Source of the DNA: Zasmidium citrigriseum
Lineage: Eukaryota > Ascomycota > Dothideomycetes > Mycosphaerellales > Mycosphaerellaceae
Reading direction: 5' to 3'
DNA length: 64,000 bases
Assembly (NCBI GenBank): GCA_002786025.1
Contig: NHNW01000056.1
Coordinates: forward strand, 186,001-250,000
The notes below the pieces were generated by a model. It ran no database searches and was not told the origin of the DNA. It saw only the letters and a list, made by a program, of their open reading frames with translations. Made by a program: the position numbers and the translations under genes. Shown piece after piece: positions 29,096 to 41,981 of this stretch (positions within the stretch are counted from its first letter, which is position 1; the number at the start of each line of letters is the position of its first letter).

Positions 29096-31011
29096 ATGGG
29101 AAAGAAAGGTGCAGAGATACCGTCCGACGATGATCTTCCTCGACCGGTCAAGAGAAAGGCAGGCCAGTCTAGCGGACGTGCAGAAAATGAAGCCGAGAAA
29201 GAGGCAGACGAAAGACGGGGAAGCAAGAAGATCAAAACGGAGCCTGGTGTTCCTACTGGCCACGTCGTAGCATCCACTGCTCACACGACTATCACCCAAT
29301 CCAAATCAACATCCGCAGCAGAGGCTTTGATGCGGAAACGAGAAGCATCCTCGACATCCACACCAAGAGTGGGCACACCGACGAGACCTGAGAGTCCTCC
29401 AGTCGTTGAAGTGGCCTTGAAGACGCTGGCCGAAGTCCCGCTGGACAACGATATGTTCGTGCGTGATGCCATCAGAGTCTTCACCGAAATGCATGTCAAG
29501 AGCAGCATGCCCAGGTGCAAGTTTGAGAGCCGAATACCAGAGGTCGAAGAATACTTTCGCCAGCGGCAGATACCTCCGGCCCAGTCCCTACGGGCCAAAT
29601 ATCTCCTGGGAGAGAGTGAAACGGAAGCGAATGCGTCCTGGATCACAGCAGCATTCCCCGATGCAGATCTCAGGGAGAGGGTCTGTCAGAAGGTATTGGG
29701 TGATCTGCGTAGCACAAAAAGGCTCAGGACTGGTCCTCTGCGCACACCACAGCCCTCTTCGACCAGTGCCGCTGGAGAAATTCCCTCGCCCCCGCCTTCA
29801 TCGATTCGCACGAGCAATGGTCCAGGTATCGGTAAGCCGTAGCTTGACATCCTTTCACCACTCAGTACGGACGTTCTCGACGGATGTGTCGTGGACACGC
29901 TGATTCCTTTGCAGACTTTTACGAAACTGAATATCCTTCTCTGCCACGAGCCGAGCGAAAGGCTGTTCTTCACATTCACTTCGCCGAGGCCCAGGACATT
30001 TTCACATATCATGCGCAACGCCTTCTGGAAGAATCAGTACCGGCAGTTCTTCGTCAAGAGCATATAACAGGTCTCTGGCTCCGCCTGTCCGAGAAGCAGA
30101 AGGGCGAGTGGGAGGCCCTGCTGGAATCACTGCATTCACGGGCACCCAAGGACATGAGAAGGCCGGAAGCACATACCCTACTCGCCGCGCAACTTGCCCA
30201 CATCCAACCGTCCTCTGGGGCTGACGAAGAGTCGTCTTTTGACAAAGGAGACTCTCCCTCGCCGCCCACACAATCTTTGCCCACTCCCATGTATACGCCC
30301 GTCAAGGCCGACATCACGTCCTCCAGACCCCAAAACCCCAGCACGCCATCAAATCTCTCCGCTCCCTCCTACACCTCCCGCCCTCTCCTCATTCCCTTCA
30401 CACCCTGGCACCCGCATCCCAACACCTACGTCGTTCTCCTACCCATCAACACCCCCTCCTGTCCAGTCCCCGACGCCACACCCCAGGAGATCCGTCAGGC
30501 CTGTCTAACCGCCTACGGCGAACACCGCGACTCCGCCACCATCGAGCAAATCTCACCACACTGCTGGACCGTGACCTTCCACGGCAAACACCCCTCCACT
30601 CACCCAGGCTTGATCGACCGACCACTGGAGTTGAGAGGCATATCCTTCCGATCGGAGTACTTCCCTCGCCAACCACCTGCTTACTTCGAAGCCGACTTCT
30701 CCGACACCCGTGCTCTACCCATCCCCAACGACATCATTGCTCGAGAGATCCGTTGGGCCCTCGCAAGCACCCCAGCACGCTACCAACTCGTGCAGCAATT
30801 CAATCCATCGCAAGCGAAAAGGACAGTGGTGATCTATTTCGACTCAGCGCCGGAGTTGTTGAGATTTTACATTCCGTTCCCCTTGGCGCAGGGGACAGAG
30901 GTGTTTGTGGCGTGCTTTCGACCTTTGAAGTCGCAGGCTCGGTGTTGGTTTTGTGGGCATATTCATCGAATGAATAGGTGTCGGGATGCAGAGGTCTTGT
31001 CGGTGATGTGA
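29096..31011 (+). CDS. Protein with C-terminal nucleic-acid-binding-like domain and zinc-knuckle-like tail
   Basis: Exon 1 29096..29831 and exon 2 29915..31011 (83-nt intron, GTAAGC donor, CTTGAC branch, TTTGCAG acceptor, phase 1) give 610 aa. ATG 29096 (MGKKGAEIPSDDD) is chosen; the longer frame starts at TTG. The N-terminal 90 residues are basic/disordered with PRPVKRKAG. Residues 115-230 and 250-330 are helical. After a Pro/Ser linker, about residues 400-600 form a domain (TPQEIRQACLTAYGEHRDSA, HCWTVTFHGKHP, AKRTVVIYFDSAPELLRFYI) shared with the 24384-25487 gene. The end is CWFCGHIHRMNRC, close to a retroviral-type zinc knuckle. Such a layout recalls retroelement gag/ORF1 proteins, but no reverse transcriptase is nearby. 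Confidence 0.7.
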
Positions 31012-31348
31012 GCTCGGGTAGAATACTGTACATCGACTTCATCTTTACTTATTTCTTCCATCTAACATGAATCATTCTTATGCGGTAAAGAGAAGTCTTA
31101 ACACCGCTCTGAGACAAACACGAAGGCAAAAGAATAAAAGAAGGCGTCAGTGTGTGGGCATGTACTTGCATTTCAATGTACAGCTACGATTCAGTGTCTA
31201 TGGAACGCCACATCAGTGACAAGACCGCATCAGCATCAAACTTTCCAGCACACCCCAAAATTCCCCCTGACTCTCAAGGTCATTCTTCTTCGTGAACATC
31301 ATAAAACAAAGGGAATCATCAGCATCATCTCAGCCTCTTCCTCTGTGC
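31012..31348. other. Intergenic, convergent 3' flanks
   Basis: 337 bp between two convergent genes. No hairpin unit of the type seen at loci A-E is present here. Confidence 0.5.
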
Positions 31349-33769
<2,421 letters not shown>

Positions 33770-35228
33770 TTAAGTAAGGCAAGTGACGATTCCCGGCAGG
33801 ACAAGCAGGGACCTGGGCCAGTCAAAGAGCCGCCGTTTGTCAATTCGCTGTTGGCGACGAGAGCTCGAAGTTCTGGAAGGTGAAGGTGAAGCACGGTGGG
33901 TCAGGACTGTGAGGGGCAACAGCGAGGGGGATAAATAGCAGACCGCCGCTGACTACATGACAGTCCATTGTATCAATTGATCTATAACCTCTACCATACT
34001 GCACATTGCGTCCCACCTGGAAAGCTTCAATCGACCAATGTACTACTTAAGCGTAGATTACGATACGAATAGATGCTGGTAGATTTTCATGTTGCAAGCA
34101 AAGAAACCGCCAAATGATGGAACTTGTGGAAAAGCGCTGACATACTCTCAAGCTTCCTTCGCTGGCTTCCACAACGCATCCCGAGAAATTTGTTAGAGCA
34201 TGGCAAAATTTGGCCGCCCGATAGAACGCAACCTTCTCTTTGAACACGACATCCAAAAGTCGCGTGATACCACGATGAAGAAGCCGCATTATTTCTTCGA
34301 ATGGTGGTTGGGACAACATACAGATGACTGCCAAGGAGAGATAGCAGTACTGCTCGTTAACACTCTCCGACAGGAGCGACTAGAGCTCGGTCAGTCCTTC
34401 CTAGAGCGGGCAGCTCGCTCGAAGTCAATGACGAAGGGATGGCCATTAAACTCTCCACCGCCGGGTCAGGGTCGTCGTCGATATCGCAGCAAACATTTTT
34501 TTGCCATGAGGCGAATCTGCAGGGCGTCATGGCGTTGTTTGTGCTAGGCAGTACCTGCGTCCAGCCGCTGGCCGTGCTACAGAAGGTGCTCGAGTGAAAC
34601 GTTTCGTCGTGGCAGCCATCGACGTCGCCGCCATTGAAGCTGACCTCTGTAGCGGGGAGCTCAGGTGGAGCAGCTCGTTCGCTCCCACCAACTCCGAACA
34701 ACCGACAACCCGGTCGGCCATTGGCATCCTCCCTGGTCGCCACTCGTTCCGAACTGCTTCATCGACCACAAGTGCAAGCATTCTCCGCGTGTCTGCTGAT
34801 ATCCTGGCTCATCAATCACGCCATGCCCCCGCGTTAGGACGAAGAAAGCTGCAACGCCAGCAAAGTGACCAACAGTACTCCAACCATGCCTTGCGAAATG
34901 TCGGATTAGTGCAATGGCGAAAGGGGTGAAACTGTGAAGATTGAAGTGACAGTGCGAGCCAATACGAATCGGTCTGGTCCAATGGCTCGTTTGAGTTGAC
35001 CAGATCTAGAAAGCTTCTCCCTCTGTGGGGATATGCTTTCCCTTGAATAGAAACACAACACAGATGCATGACGGATACGATGGACATGGGGTAGTGGAGA
35101 CTTGACGCGAAAGTGGGTGAAAATATTGATGACTTACCTCTTCATAACTTACCTCTCTGTACGAGTGTAGCCTGCACAAGCTCGTACCTTCTCCTTCTCC
35201 GTTCTCCATTCTCCGGACCGTTTTCGAA
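33770..35228. other. Intergenic, 1.46 kb
   Basis: Upstream of katG. A TATA-like ATAAATA lies at 33931-33937. Frames on both strands lack any recognisable product. Confidence 0.5.
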
Positions 35229-35708
35229 TCAACCGGGACCAGAAGACCCGGCAGACGAACCCGACGACACAGACGGCGCATCCGATGGCCCTCCCGAATC
35301 ATCCCATTTCGGCCACACACGCTTGCGGCGCTCTTTCTCCGTGGGGATGGCTTTGGAAGTGGCATACTCCTCCTCAAGTTTGAGATCAAGCTCACTGCTC
35401 TCAGCCAGCCAGGCGGAATGGGCCTCTGTGACGGCGTCCGTCAACCGACAAGCGGTGTACTCGATCTGCTCGATGAAAAGGTCATCCTCCGGCGTTGCGG
35501 TGCCCATGGGCTTGGCCTTGAGTTCATCTACCTTCTGCCAGTGACGTGCGAGATCTGCCCGGGCATTGTTCAAGTTCTGGAAGGCCTGCTCAACACGCTC
35601 TTGTTGGAGAGCGAGATGACGCTCGGCGATGTCATGGAAGATGATCCGGGTGGCACGGTAATCAGCCCACTGCTCAAGGCTGTTGCGACCTGATCCGTCA
35701 GAAGACAT
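35229..35708 (-). CDS. Small helical protein, function unknown
   Basis: A 159-aa frame from ATG 35708 (MSSDGSGRNSLEQWADYRAT); the longer frame opens with GTG. It is predicted to be almost entirely helical with heptad-like spacing (ERHLALQQERVEQAFQNLNN, then ARHWQKVDELKAK, then LDLKLEEEYATSKAIPTEKE) and ends in a Gly/Ser tail. No known family. It is supported by amino-acid composition and a good ATG; it could be one exon of a larger gene. Confidence 0.5.
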   Translation of the reverse strand: MSSDGSGRNSLEQWADYRATRIIFHDIAERHLALQQERVEQAFQNLNNARADLARHWQKVDELKAKPMGTATPEDDLFIEQIEYTACRLTDAVTEAHSAWLAESSELDLKLEEEYATSKAIPTEKERRKRVWPKWDDSGGPSDAPSVSSGSSAGSSGPG

Positions 35709-36719
35709 GACGGTCACAAGGTGGGAGCGACCGAAGGCGGTGTGAGAGCGCCGTGGAATCGGGAGGAGGGTGGAGAAGGTGTCGATACCAGATCGACTTG
35801 TCTGAGAGTGCTGAATCGAATGACTGAAGTGAAGTGAAGTGGGGAACGGAACTCACCTGGATTCCATCCCACATTAATGCTGTCTTGGACGGTATGCTTT
35901 TTCGTACCTTTGATGAAACTCTTTATGCGCCTGGCATTGTTGCGATAAAGCACCTTGCACATAATCGCATTGTGATGCTGACCAGTCTGTTGTTGGACAA
36001 AGACAGCCAGCCAGCATCGTGTTCGGTCTTGTTCGGCAGTCTCGACGCATGTCGGTGCGCCTGACCTTGCGATAGCATACGGAGGCCCCTCCGTACGTCA
36101 CTTTGTGCACCCAGCGAAGATAGAGCAGTACTCCCAGGGTCGATAAGGGCAGATTGCGGATGTCGTAGATGGTGTTGCCGCCGATCATGTAGTAGCTTCA
36201 TCCGTGGCCACGTCGACGAGGTCTAGAGCGTCGTGGGTGTGAGTGCGTCATGTCGATACCACCTGCATTCCAAATAGACGATAATGGATGCTGAATGATG
36301 GAGGGTGTGGAGGAAAGGGAAGAGAAACGAAGAGAACGCAAGCTAGAGAAGTGGGAAACCACGACCGATGCACGCGCACTGGCCACACGGAGCGCGGTCC
36401 GGCCACTCGATCATTCGATCAGACTTCTTTCCTTCGTGTCACCTTCTTTCGACTTCACCTCATCATCATCTCTCACCACTCGAGCACGGGATACTTCCAT
36501 CTCATACATCAAGCAGGACATTTGCTGACCATGCGAATCAACACACCAATCACGCGAGTCTGCAGACGCGGCTCGAGATGCACTGCATCGTCCCCGGAAC
36601 AAAAGCGCCGAGGAGGAGGCTGAGTAAGAATTTTCCCTTTTCCGTGTCTTTACCACATCTCTTCCAGCTTCTTTGGTGACCGGCCAGGAGCTGCACCGGC
36701 GGAGCTGGTACCGCCAGTA
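35709..36719. other. Intergenic, 1.0 kb
   Basis: Upstream of the 36720 gene. I looked here for a missing zinc-cluster exon of that gene and found none with the C-x2-C-x6-C pattern. Confidence 0.4.
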
Positions 36720-38264
36720 ATGCGGACTCCTCCAGACAGCGAGCCTGACGGGGCGTGCCAGGATCCGGGCGCAGAGGGGTTAGAGGACGCCGACAATGCG
36801 GCGCTTCGATCGAGCCGCAACCGCGCCGGAAAATCCGCCAAAATCATATCTGAACGTCAAACCTATTCTGCCAAGTCGAAGGCACTGAATCGTCGAGCAC
36901 GGCCTGCTCAGCGAAACATCAAAACCCCGGAGAGCGTCAAAGATGAGCCCCTGGTGCTGCACAGGCCGTCTTCTGGCACATCCCGTCTTCGATTGGAACT
37001 GGCATCAATGCTGGAGCGCACGCATCGAAGTGGAACGTGGATGACTTTGGTGCCCTCTCGTATCGGGCACAGCGAAGCTATTGACTCGGCAGTGAAGGCC
37101 ATCCTCAAAGCCAACGAGCATGCCAACTTGAACACCTCCATCACCGAGGAGAGCTGCCTGGGAAGCTACGCCAAAGCCCTCACCACTCTCAGGGATGACA
37201 TGGAGAAGTCGACACCCAGCGATGACCTTCTGCTCACAGTCGCGCTGCTGGTCACATTCGAACGAGTCTTTGCGTACTCTTCGGTCCCACTTCGATCACA
37301 CATGCACGGCGTGGTAGCCATCATGATGCAAGCAAAGCAGCACAAACCGCCCAGTGAAATGGCTCGAGCCTTGCAGTATCAGTTCTGGGCCGTTGCATTC
37401 ATTGGTCCTTGCGTCATGGGCGTGCCATCTCCTTTCGAGAGCCCACGCTGGCTGGATGCGGAGCCGGTATTGCTGGCGGAGGATGACATGAGGACTTCTG
37501 CAAAGATCGTGTCTCGTCTTCGCAAAATGAGCAATCAGCTCTTCATCCGCCTTCCAAGGCTGATACTGCTAGTCAAAGGTGTACAGGCGAATCCTGATCC
37601 GCAAAACGTGAATGAGGCCATCATTCTAGCCAAGGAGCTTTTAGAGATCGAAGATATTGATGCTGAAAGCGAGCTTCTTCACCATGTTCAGGTAAGTGAC
37701 GATCGCTTACCTTCACGAACAGTACTCACGTCCTCATAGATCCAGAAGAGTGATGAGTCGGACAGTACACCGGCTGTCCCGTACTCGATGAGCTTCAGCT
37801 CGATCCCTGAATTCGAAGCCGCCGCGCATTACTGGTCCACGCACATCATCCTCAGCCGTTTGTGCTGGAAGCTGCTGGGCCTCTTTCCTGCCAAATCCAG
37901 CAAACTCCAGATGAGACCCAAGGCCGATCTTCACACCAGCGTCTCTCGTATGGCTTCGAATGTCCTCATGGTCGGACGTTTTGCCTTGAGCAAAGGCGAA
38001 GTTGGCGAGAGCTGCCTGATTATGGGACTGGTAGCCGTGTGGGGCGCTCTGAACGACTACGATGTCTTTGCCTCTCGCAATATCTCGCCGATCCGGGTCC
38101 GAATGGTATTGAAGCAGCTGGGCCAGAATGTCATGAAGCCGACAGGAGAGAATGCCCTCGACGAGTCCGGTCAAAGACTGGAAGCAGCGGCTGAGCTTTT
38201 CGCTGGCGGGCAAAGTTCTGGAGTGCTTGCTTTTACCTTCCGCCGTCCGGCACCAAATGGCTGA
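36720..38264 (+). CDS. Fungal zinc-cluster-regulator-like protein without visible zinc cluster
   Basis: Exon 1 36720..37691 and exon 2 37740..38264 (48-nt intron, GTAAGT donor, CATAG acceptor, phase 0) give 498 aa. The N-terminal 90 residues are basic and disordered (SRNRAGKSAKIISERQTYSA). From about residue 95 the helical sequence (LRLELASMLERTHRSGTW, SCLGSYAKALTTLRDDME, LLLTVALLVTFERVF, HMHGVVAIMMQ) resembles the C-terminal regulatory domain of fungal Zn2Cys6 transcription factors. No Cys6 motif is present in the frame or in a recognisable upstream exon, so it may be a DNA-binding-less derivative or a 5' exon may have been missed. Confidence 0.65.
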
Positions 38265-38833
38265 TCCCCACGCTTTCGTTGGGCAAACATGCTCTCATAT
38301 CGAATGACAGGACTGATGTCCTCGGGACCGAACACGACATGCGTTCCTGCCAATTCCAGGACTGGTAGCGAGGCAGGGCTCAATTCCTCCGACGGCTCAT
38401 ATCAAGATTCTGGCAAAGCGCAGTGGTTTGTGCAATGGAAACGCGAGGAAAGCCGGCATCATGTCCAATTGGATGCTTTCCACGAATTTGAATCGCCGAA
38501 TCGCCTTTCCGGAGTCGAGGATTGGCGTTTCCAACTTCGAGAATATCAGAACGCTGCCTTGGTCTGACTGAAAATCTCGTACGAAAGGTCAAGGCCGGAC
38601 TTAAGGACCTCGTCGATTGAGGGTGGGGTACACTCCTGATAAACGAGATGGACGCCGCTGGTACAGACTTGGTATATGATCGGATGCAGGATCGCGCTGA
38701 AGGATTCCGATGGGACCTCGTGCCGTCCACGTGTAAAGCTTAATTACCTGGCACTGCCCTGGCAGCCAGGTCTACAACAAGCAGTTGCTCCGACATCTCC
38801 CCTCGCCTCTTACGCCTTCGTGCAGGCAGAGAT
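38265..38833. other. Intergenic, 0.57 kb
   Basis: Nothing recognised between the regulator-like gene and the gag-like ORF. Confidence 0.45.
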
Positions 38834-39490
38834 ATGGCCACGAAGACCTCACATCGACAGAAATATAAGTCTAATCGATATCACACATACGATGCAGGAC
38901 AAAGGAAGCCCCACAACGACACGATCTTTACCAAGACGTTCTCCAAGTTCCAAGCACTTGTGAACTGCAAGCTCGACAACTACGACAACTACCAAGACTT
39001 CCTGGAAGACTTCGAGAAGCTATTTGACAATTACGATCGACTACCCAACAATCTCACACACGGCGAAGACGTAAAGAACTTTCTGTTCGCGATAAGCCTC
39101 GGCGACGGATTTAAGGATTGGCTGGATTCGCTATCTCGCCACGAGAACATCGCCGGCTGTGATCCAACTCAAGGCGAAACGATCAGATGGGAAGACTTCG
39201 AGGAGCGAGTATGCGCCAAGGTAGTTCGCGAAAACTTCTGCAAACATCCAATACCGAATCCTGGTGGCGTCTTCACTTACAGAAACATCTTCGATATCCG
39301 GAATCGTGGTACCAAGAGATCGTGCGAGAATGTTTCCGGCAGCGAATCGGACGAGAAGCGGGCAAGAAGTCTGGTGCAGGGTGCGAATGACTCTGCTAGA
39401 GTCGTCGTACCACGACGACGAGGGCCGGTTTCTCGAAGTCGTGAACTCGGATGGCCCATGGTAGCATCTTTGGAAAGCTTTGCAGATTGA
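38834..39490 (+). CDS. Gag-like ORF, possible retrotransposon remnant or domesticated gag
   Basis: An intact 218-aa frame from ATG 38834. Residues 35-140 (TFSKFQALVNCKLDNYDNYQ, DFLEDFEKLFDNYDRL, EDVKNFLFAISLGDGFKDWL, DSLSRHENIAG, WEDFEERVCAKVVRE) follow the helical pattern of copia-type gag polypeptides, in which an LxxSL segment ends the capsid-like fold. The C-terminus is basic (VVVPRRRGPVSRSRE) and lacks a zinc knuckle. No protease, integrase or reverse transcriptase frame and no long terminal repeats were found in 2 kb either side, so it is a remnant or a domesticated gene. Composition is not RIP-mutated. Confidence 0.45.
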   Translation: MATKTSHRQKYKSNRYHTYDAGQRKPHNDTIFTKTFSKFQALVNCKLDNYDNYQDFLEDFEKLFDNYDRLPNNLTHGEDVKNFLFAISLGDGFKDWLDSLSRHENIAGCDPTQGETIRWEDFEERVCAKVVRENFCKHPIPNPGGVFTYRNIFDIRNRGTKRSCENVSGSESDEKRARSLVQGANDSARVVVPRRRGPVSRSRELGWPMVASLESFAD

Positions 39491-39942
39491 CCATCGCCAT
39501 CAGGAAGGACGAAACGGTGCTGTTGATCATGCAACATGCAACAGGGAAGCACGAAGAATGACTGAAGATTCGAAGACTTTATTTTGGACTACTAATGTAG
39601 ATAATACATCGCATCGAACGAGCCATTTTCAACGTTCAATCGTCGTATGCACATGTCGCGGAGTGGCACCTCATTGGGTAAATCCGTTTCAAGCGAACTT
39701 CAGTCAAGAAAATGCTTCCCGTTCGACAATACCGATGAATGAAGACATCAAAGCATCGATAAAAGCACATCATCTCAAATTCATCCTTGTCACTGCAAGG
39801 CATGGCATTTTGACTTCAAGCCCCCACGCCTTCAGACGCCACAACAACCTCGGCCTCTCGAACTTCCGACCTCACCTCTCAAGTCCCAACTTCCATCCAT
39901 CAGGACGAGACAACGGACTCGATACCAACAACCCAATTCATC
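39491..39942. other. Intergenic, 0.45 kb
   Basis: Somewhat AT-richer than its surroundings; nothing recognised. Confidence 0.45.
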
Positions 39943-40852
39943 ATGGCAGGCCCCGACCTCAACCCACCCGCCTGTGAAGGCTGCACAGTCACCTTCCCCA
40001 TCCCACACGTCATGCTCCTCACCCTCTCCCGACCCAAGCAAATGAACTCCGTAACGCACACCATGAACTGGTACATCGAGAACCTCTTTACCTGGTTCGA
40101 CAACGAGCCTTCTCTCCGCGTGGCGGTAATCACAGGTTCTGGAAACAAGGCTTTCTGCGCGGGCTCGGATTTGATTGAGATTGAATCTTCGCGGACGGCG
40201 ATGATTACTGGAGAGGATTTGAAGAGTGCGCAGCCGTGGTTGCATGAGCATCCGAAGGGTGGGTTTGCGGGGGTTTCGAGACGGAGGGGGAAGAAGCCGA
40301 TGCTGGCTGCGGTGAATGGGGTGGCGCTTGGTGGGGGGTTTGAGATTGTCCTGAACAGGTTTGTCACTATCGAGCCGCATTGGGTGGCAGGTTGCTAATG
40401 AGGGTTGTAGTGACATTGCAATCGCCTCTCCCAAAGCACAATTCGGCCTCCCCGAAGCCCAAGTAGGAGTCTACGCCTACGGCGGCGGCCTCCCTCGTCT
40501 CGTCCGCGCCGTGGGAATGCAAGCCGCCAGCGACATCGCGCTAACCGGCCGTCGACTCTCTGCACAAGAAGCTCTCGATCTGCATCTCATCCAAGGCATC
40601 GCTAAGTCTCCCGAGACGGTCCTCGAGGAGACTTTGGAGAAAGCGAAGCAGATCGCTGCGATATCGCCGGATGGGATTATCGTGACGAGGAGTGCGTTGA
40701 GGGAGGCGTGGGAGACGGCGAGTGTGGAGAGGGCGTTCCAGATCACGCATGATGGGTTCTTTGAGAAGTTGATGAGGAGTGAGAATTCGGCGGAGGGGTT
40801 GGAGGCGTTTAGGATGAAGAGGAAGCCGAAGTGGAAGGGGTCGAAGCTGTAA
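39943..40852 (+). CDS. Enoyl-CoA hydratase/isomerase family protein
   Basis: Exon 1 39943..40358 and exon 2 40411..40852 (52-nt intron, GTTTGT donor, GCTAAT branch, TTGTAG acceptor, phase 2) give 285 aa. Crotonase-fold marks: NKAFCAGSDLIEIE (first oxyanion-hole strand), AVNGVALGGGFEIVLN (second oxyanion hole), FGLPEAQVGVYAYGGGLPRL with a Glu at the usual catalytic position. It acts on an acyl-CoA thioester; whether hydratase or isomerase is not decidable. The N-terminus (MAGPDLNPPACEG) is not a clear mitochondrial signal and the C-terminus (WKGSKL) resembles, but is not exactly, a peroxisomal PTS1 (SKL is the consensus end here: residues S-K-L are the last three). Peroxisomal location is therefore plausible. 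Confidence 0.88.
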
Positions 40853-41695
40853 TAGGAGTGTGTGTTTGGCAGGCTGTCGCCTCGATCGAAGTTCCAGTGA
40901 GAGGTGTGAACGTTCTCTTGATTGTGGTTCCGAACAGTTGTGAGTGAGATTCGCCGACTCCAAGTCCTTTCAGAGTGCATGACTCCAATCCTGAGCCTTC
41001 ACTCACCTCTCAACACTTCCCAGGCGAAGTCCAGGATCTAACTGCAGTCCATCAGCACAAGCCTCATTACTCTCAGCTTAAAGACTCAGAATCGTACCTC
41101 TTCCGGATGGATGACACTCGGATTACCCCCATCCAGCCCAAACTCGGCGACATGCTTCGCTCCCTCTTCAATGTCAATTCGAATATCATCCGGCAACGAA
41201 GCCCACGCACCATCAGGGGCGTTGGTTGGTATCTGGTCTGAACATCCAGCGCCTTGCTCCATTCTTCCGCAAACTCCTCAAACGTCAACATTACTCAAAA
41301 TCCCAGGATATGTTTCTGCGATGGCTGTTCCAGAGCGATCAACCAGCTCCGATCTTGCCTGGAAATGATCGTAGTCATGTGCTGCCTGGCTGAATACGAG
41401 AAATGGCAGGAGGAAACCCAAGTGTAGAGTACAGGCCAAGCCCACTCACTCGTCCAGAAGCTGCACTGATGTCGGTAATCATTGCTTGCTAATGCTTCAA
41501 ATGCCCTGGGCTGATCTTCGAGTCTCGCTTGCAGACTGATGCCGAGAAGGCTGTCCTCTCGTAATCCGGTCGATGAAACCCACATTTCGAACAGATGTAT
41601 TGCTCCACCGAACATCGCTTCTTCATCTTCTCCAGATCCGGGCTTGCTTGGAAAGCCCAGAGCTGATGAAAAGTCTTTGAGAAGGATGTCGAATT
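40853..41695. other. Intergenic, 0.84 kb
   Basis: Convergent region between the hydratase gene and ribozyme D. Frames here are shadows. Nothing else seen. Confidence 0.5.
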
Positions 41696-41769
41696 GAGCT
41701 GGCTTGGTTTCACCGAAGGATCGGCTACTCACACCGCACACCACGAGAAGGTGCAGCTCATTGTGCGGC
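41696..41769 (-). ncRNA. HDV-like self-cleaving ribozyme candidate, locus D
   Basis: A 74-nt element, predicted cut before G1 at 41769, preceded on the minus strand by CAAAATTTTT. P1 GCCGCAC/GTGCGGT (7 bp, opening G-T wobble like G1-U37 of the HDV ribozyme), P2 GAGCTG/CAGCTC, P3 ACC/GGT, L3 TTCTCGT (HDV: UCCUCGC), junction GTGAGTAG, P4 CCGA-TCCT-TCGG, J4/2 CCAAG (antigenomic HDV: CUAAG). One extra C lies between P2 and P3, which could lengthen P3 to CACC/GGTG at the expense of one P1 pair. Confidence 0.8.
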
Positions 41770-41777
41770 AAAAATTT

Positions 41778-41958
41778 TGTATGATCCAAGACAGAGCCTT
41801 GAAGCATAGTGTTGGGGGAGTGGGCTGGTGAAGATCCAAGACAGAGCCTTGAAGCTTAATGACATGGGAATGGGCAGGGGAAGATCCAAGACAGAGCCTT
41901 GAAGCTTGATGAGAATGGGTGAAGGGAAAGGTCCAAGACAAAGCCTTGAATCATGATG
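41778..41958 (-). repeat. Hairpin array D: four units in the 3' flank of gene D
   Basis: Units at about 41780-41808, 41831-41859, 41880-41910 and 41928-41956. Sense (minus) cores are TTCAAGGC-YYY-GTCTTGGA; the triloop is TTT in the unit nearest the gene and TCT in the other three. Outer stems differ but pair: TATG/CATA in the unit next to the ribozyme, AAG/CTT in a middle unit. Spacers are nearly G-free on the sense strand (for example CCCTTCACCCATTCTCATC). The array starts about 25 nt after the stop codon. Confidence 0.87.
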
Positions 41959-41981
41959 AGGTGTTGCGAGGCCGAGGGCGC

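Noticed and set aside
41696..41769. Hammerhead ribozyme
   Set aside because: The segment GTSAGTAG ... GAAAC with a hairpin between looked like a hammerhead core, but the required CUGAUGA is absent in all four copies, while the nested double-pseudoknot pairing fits every copy.
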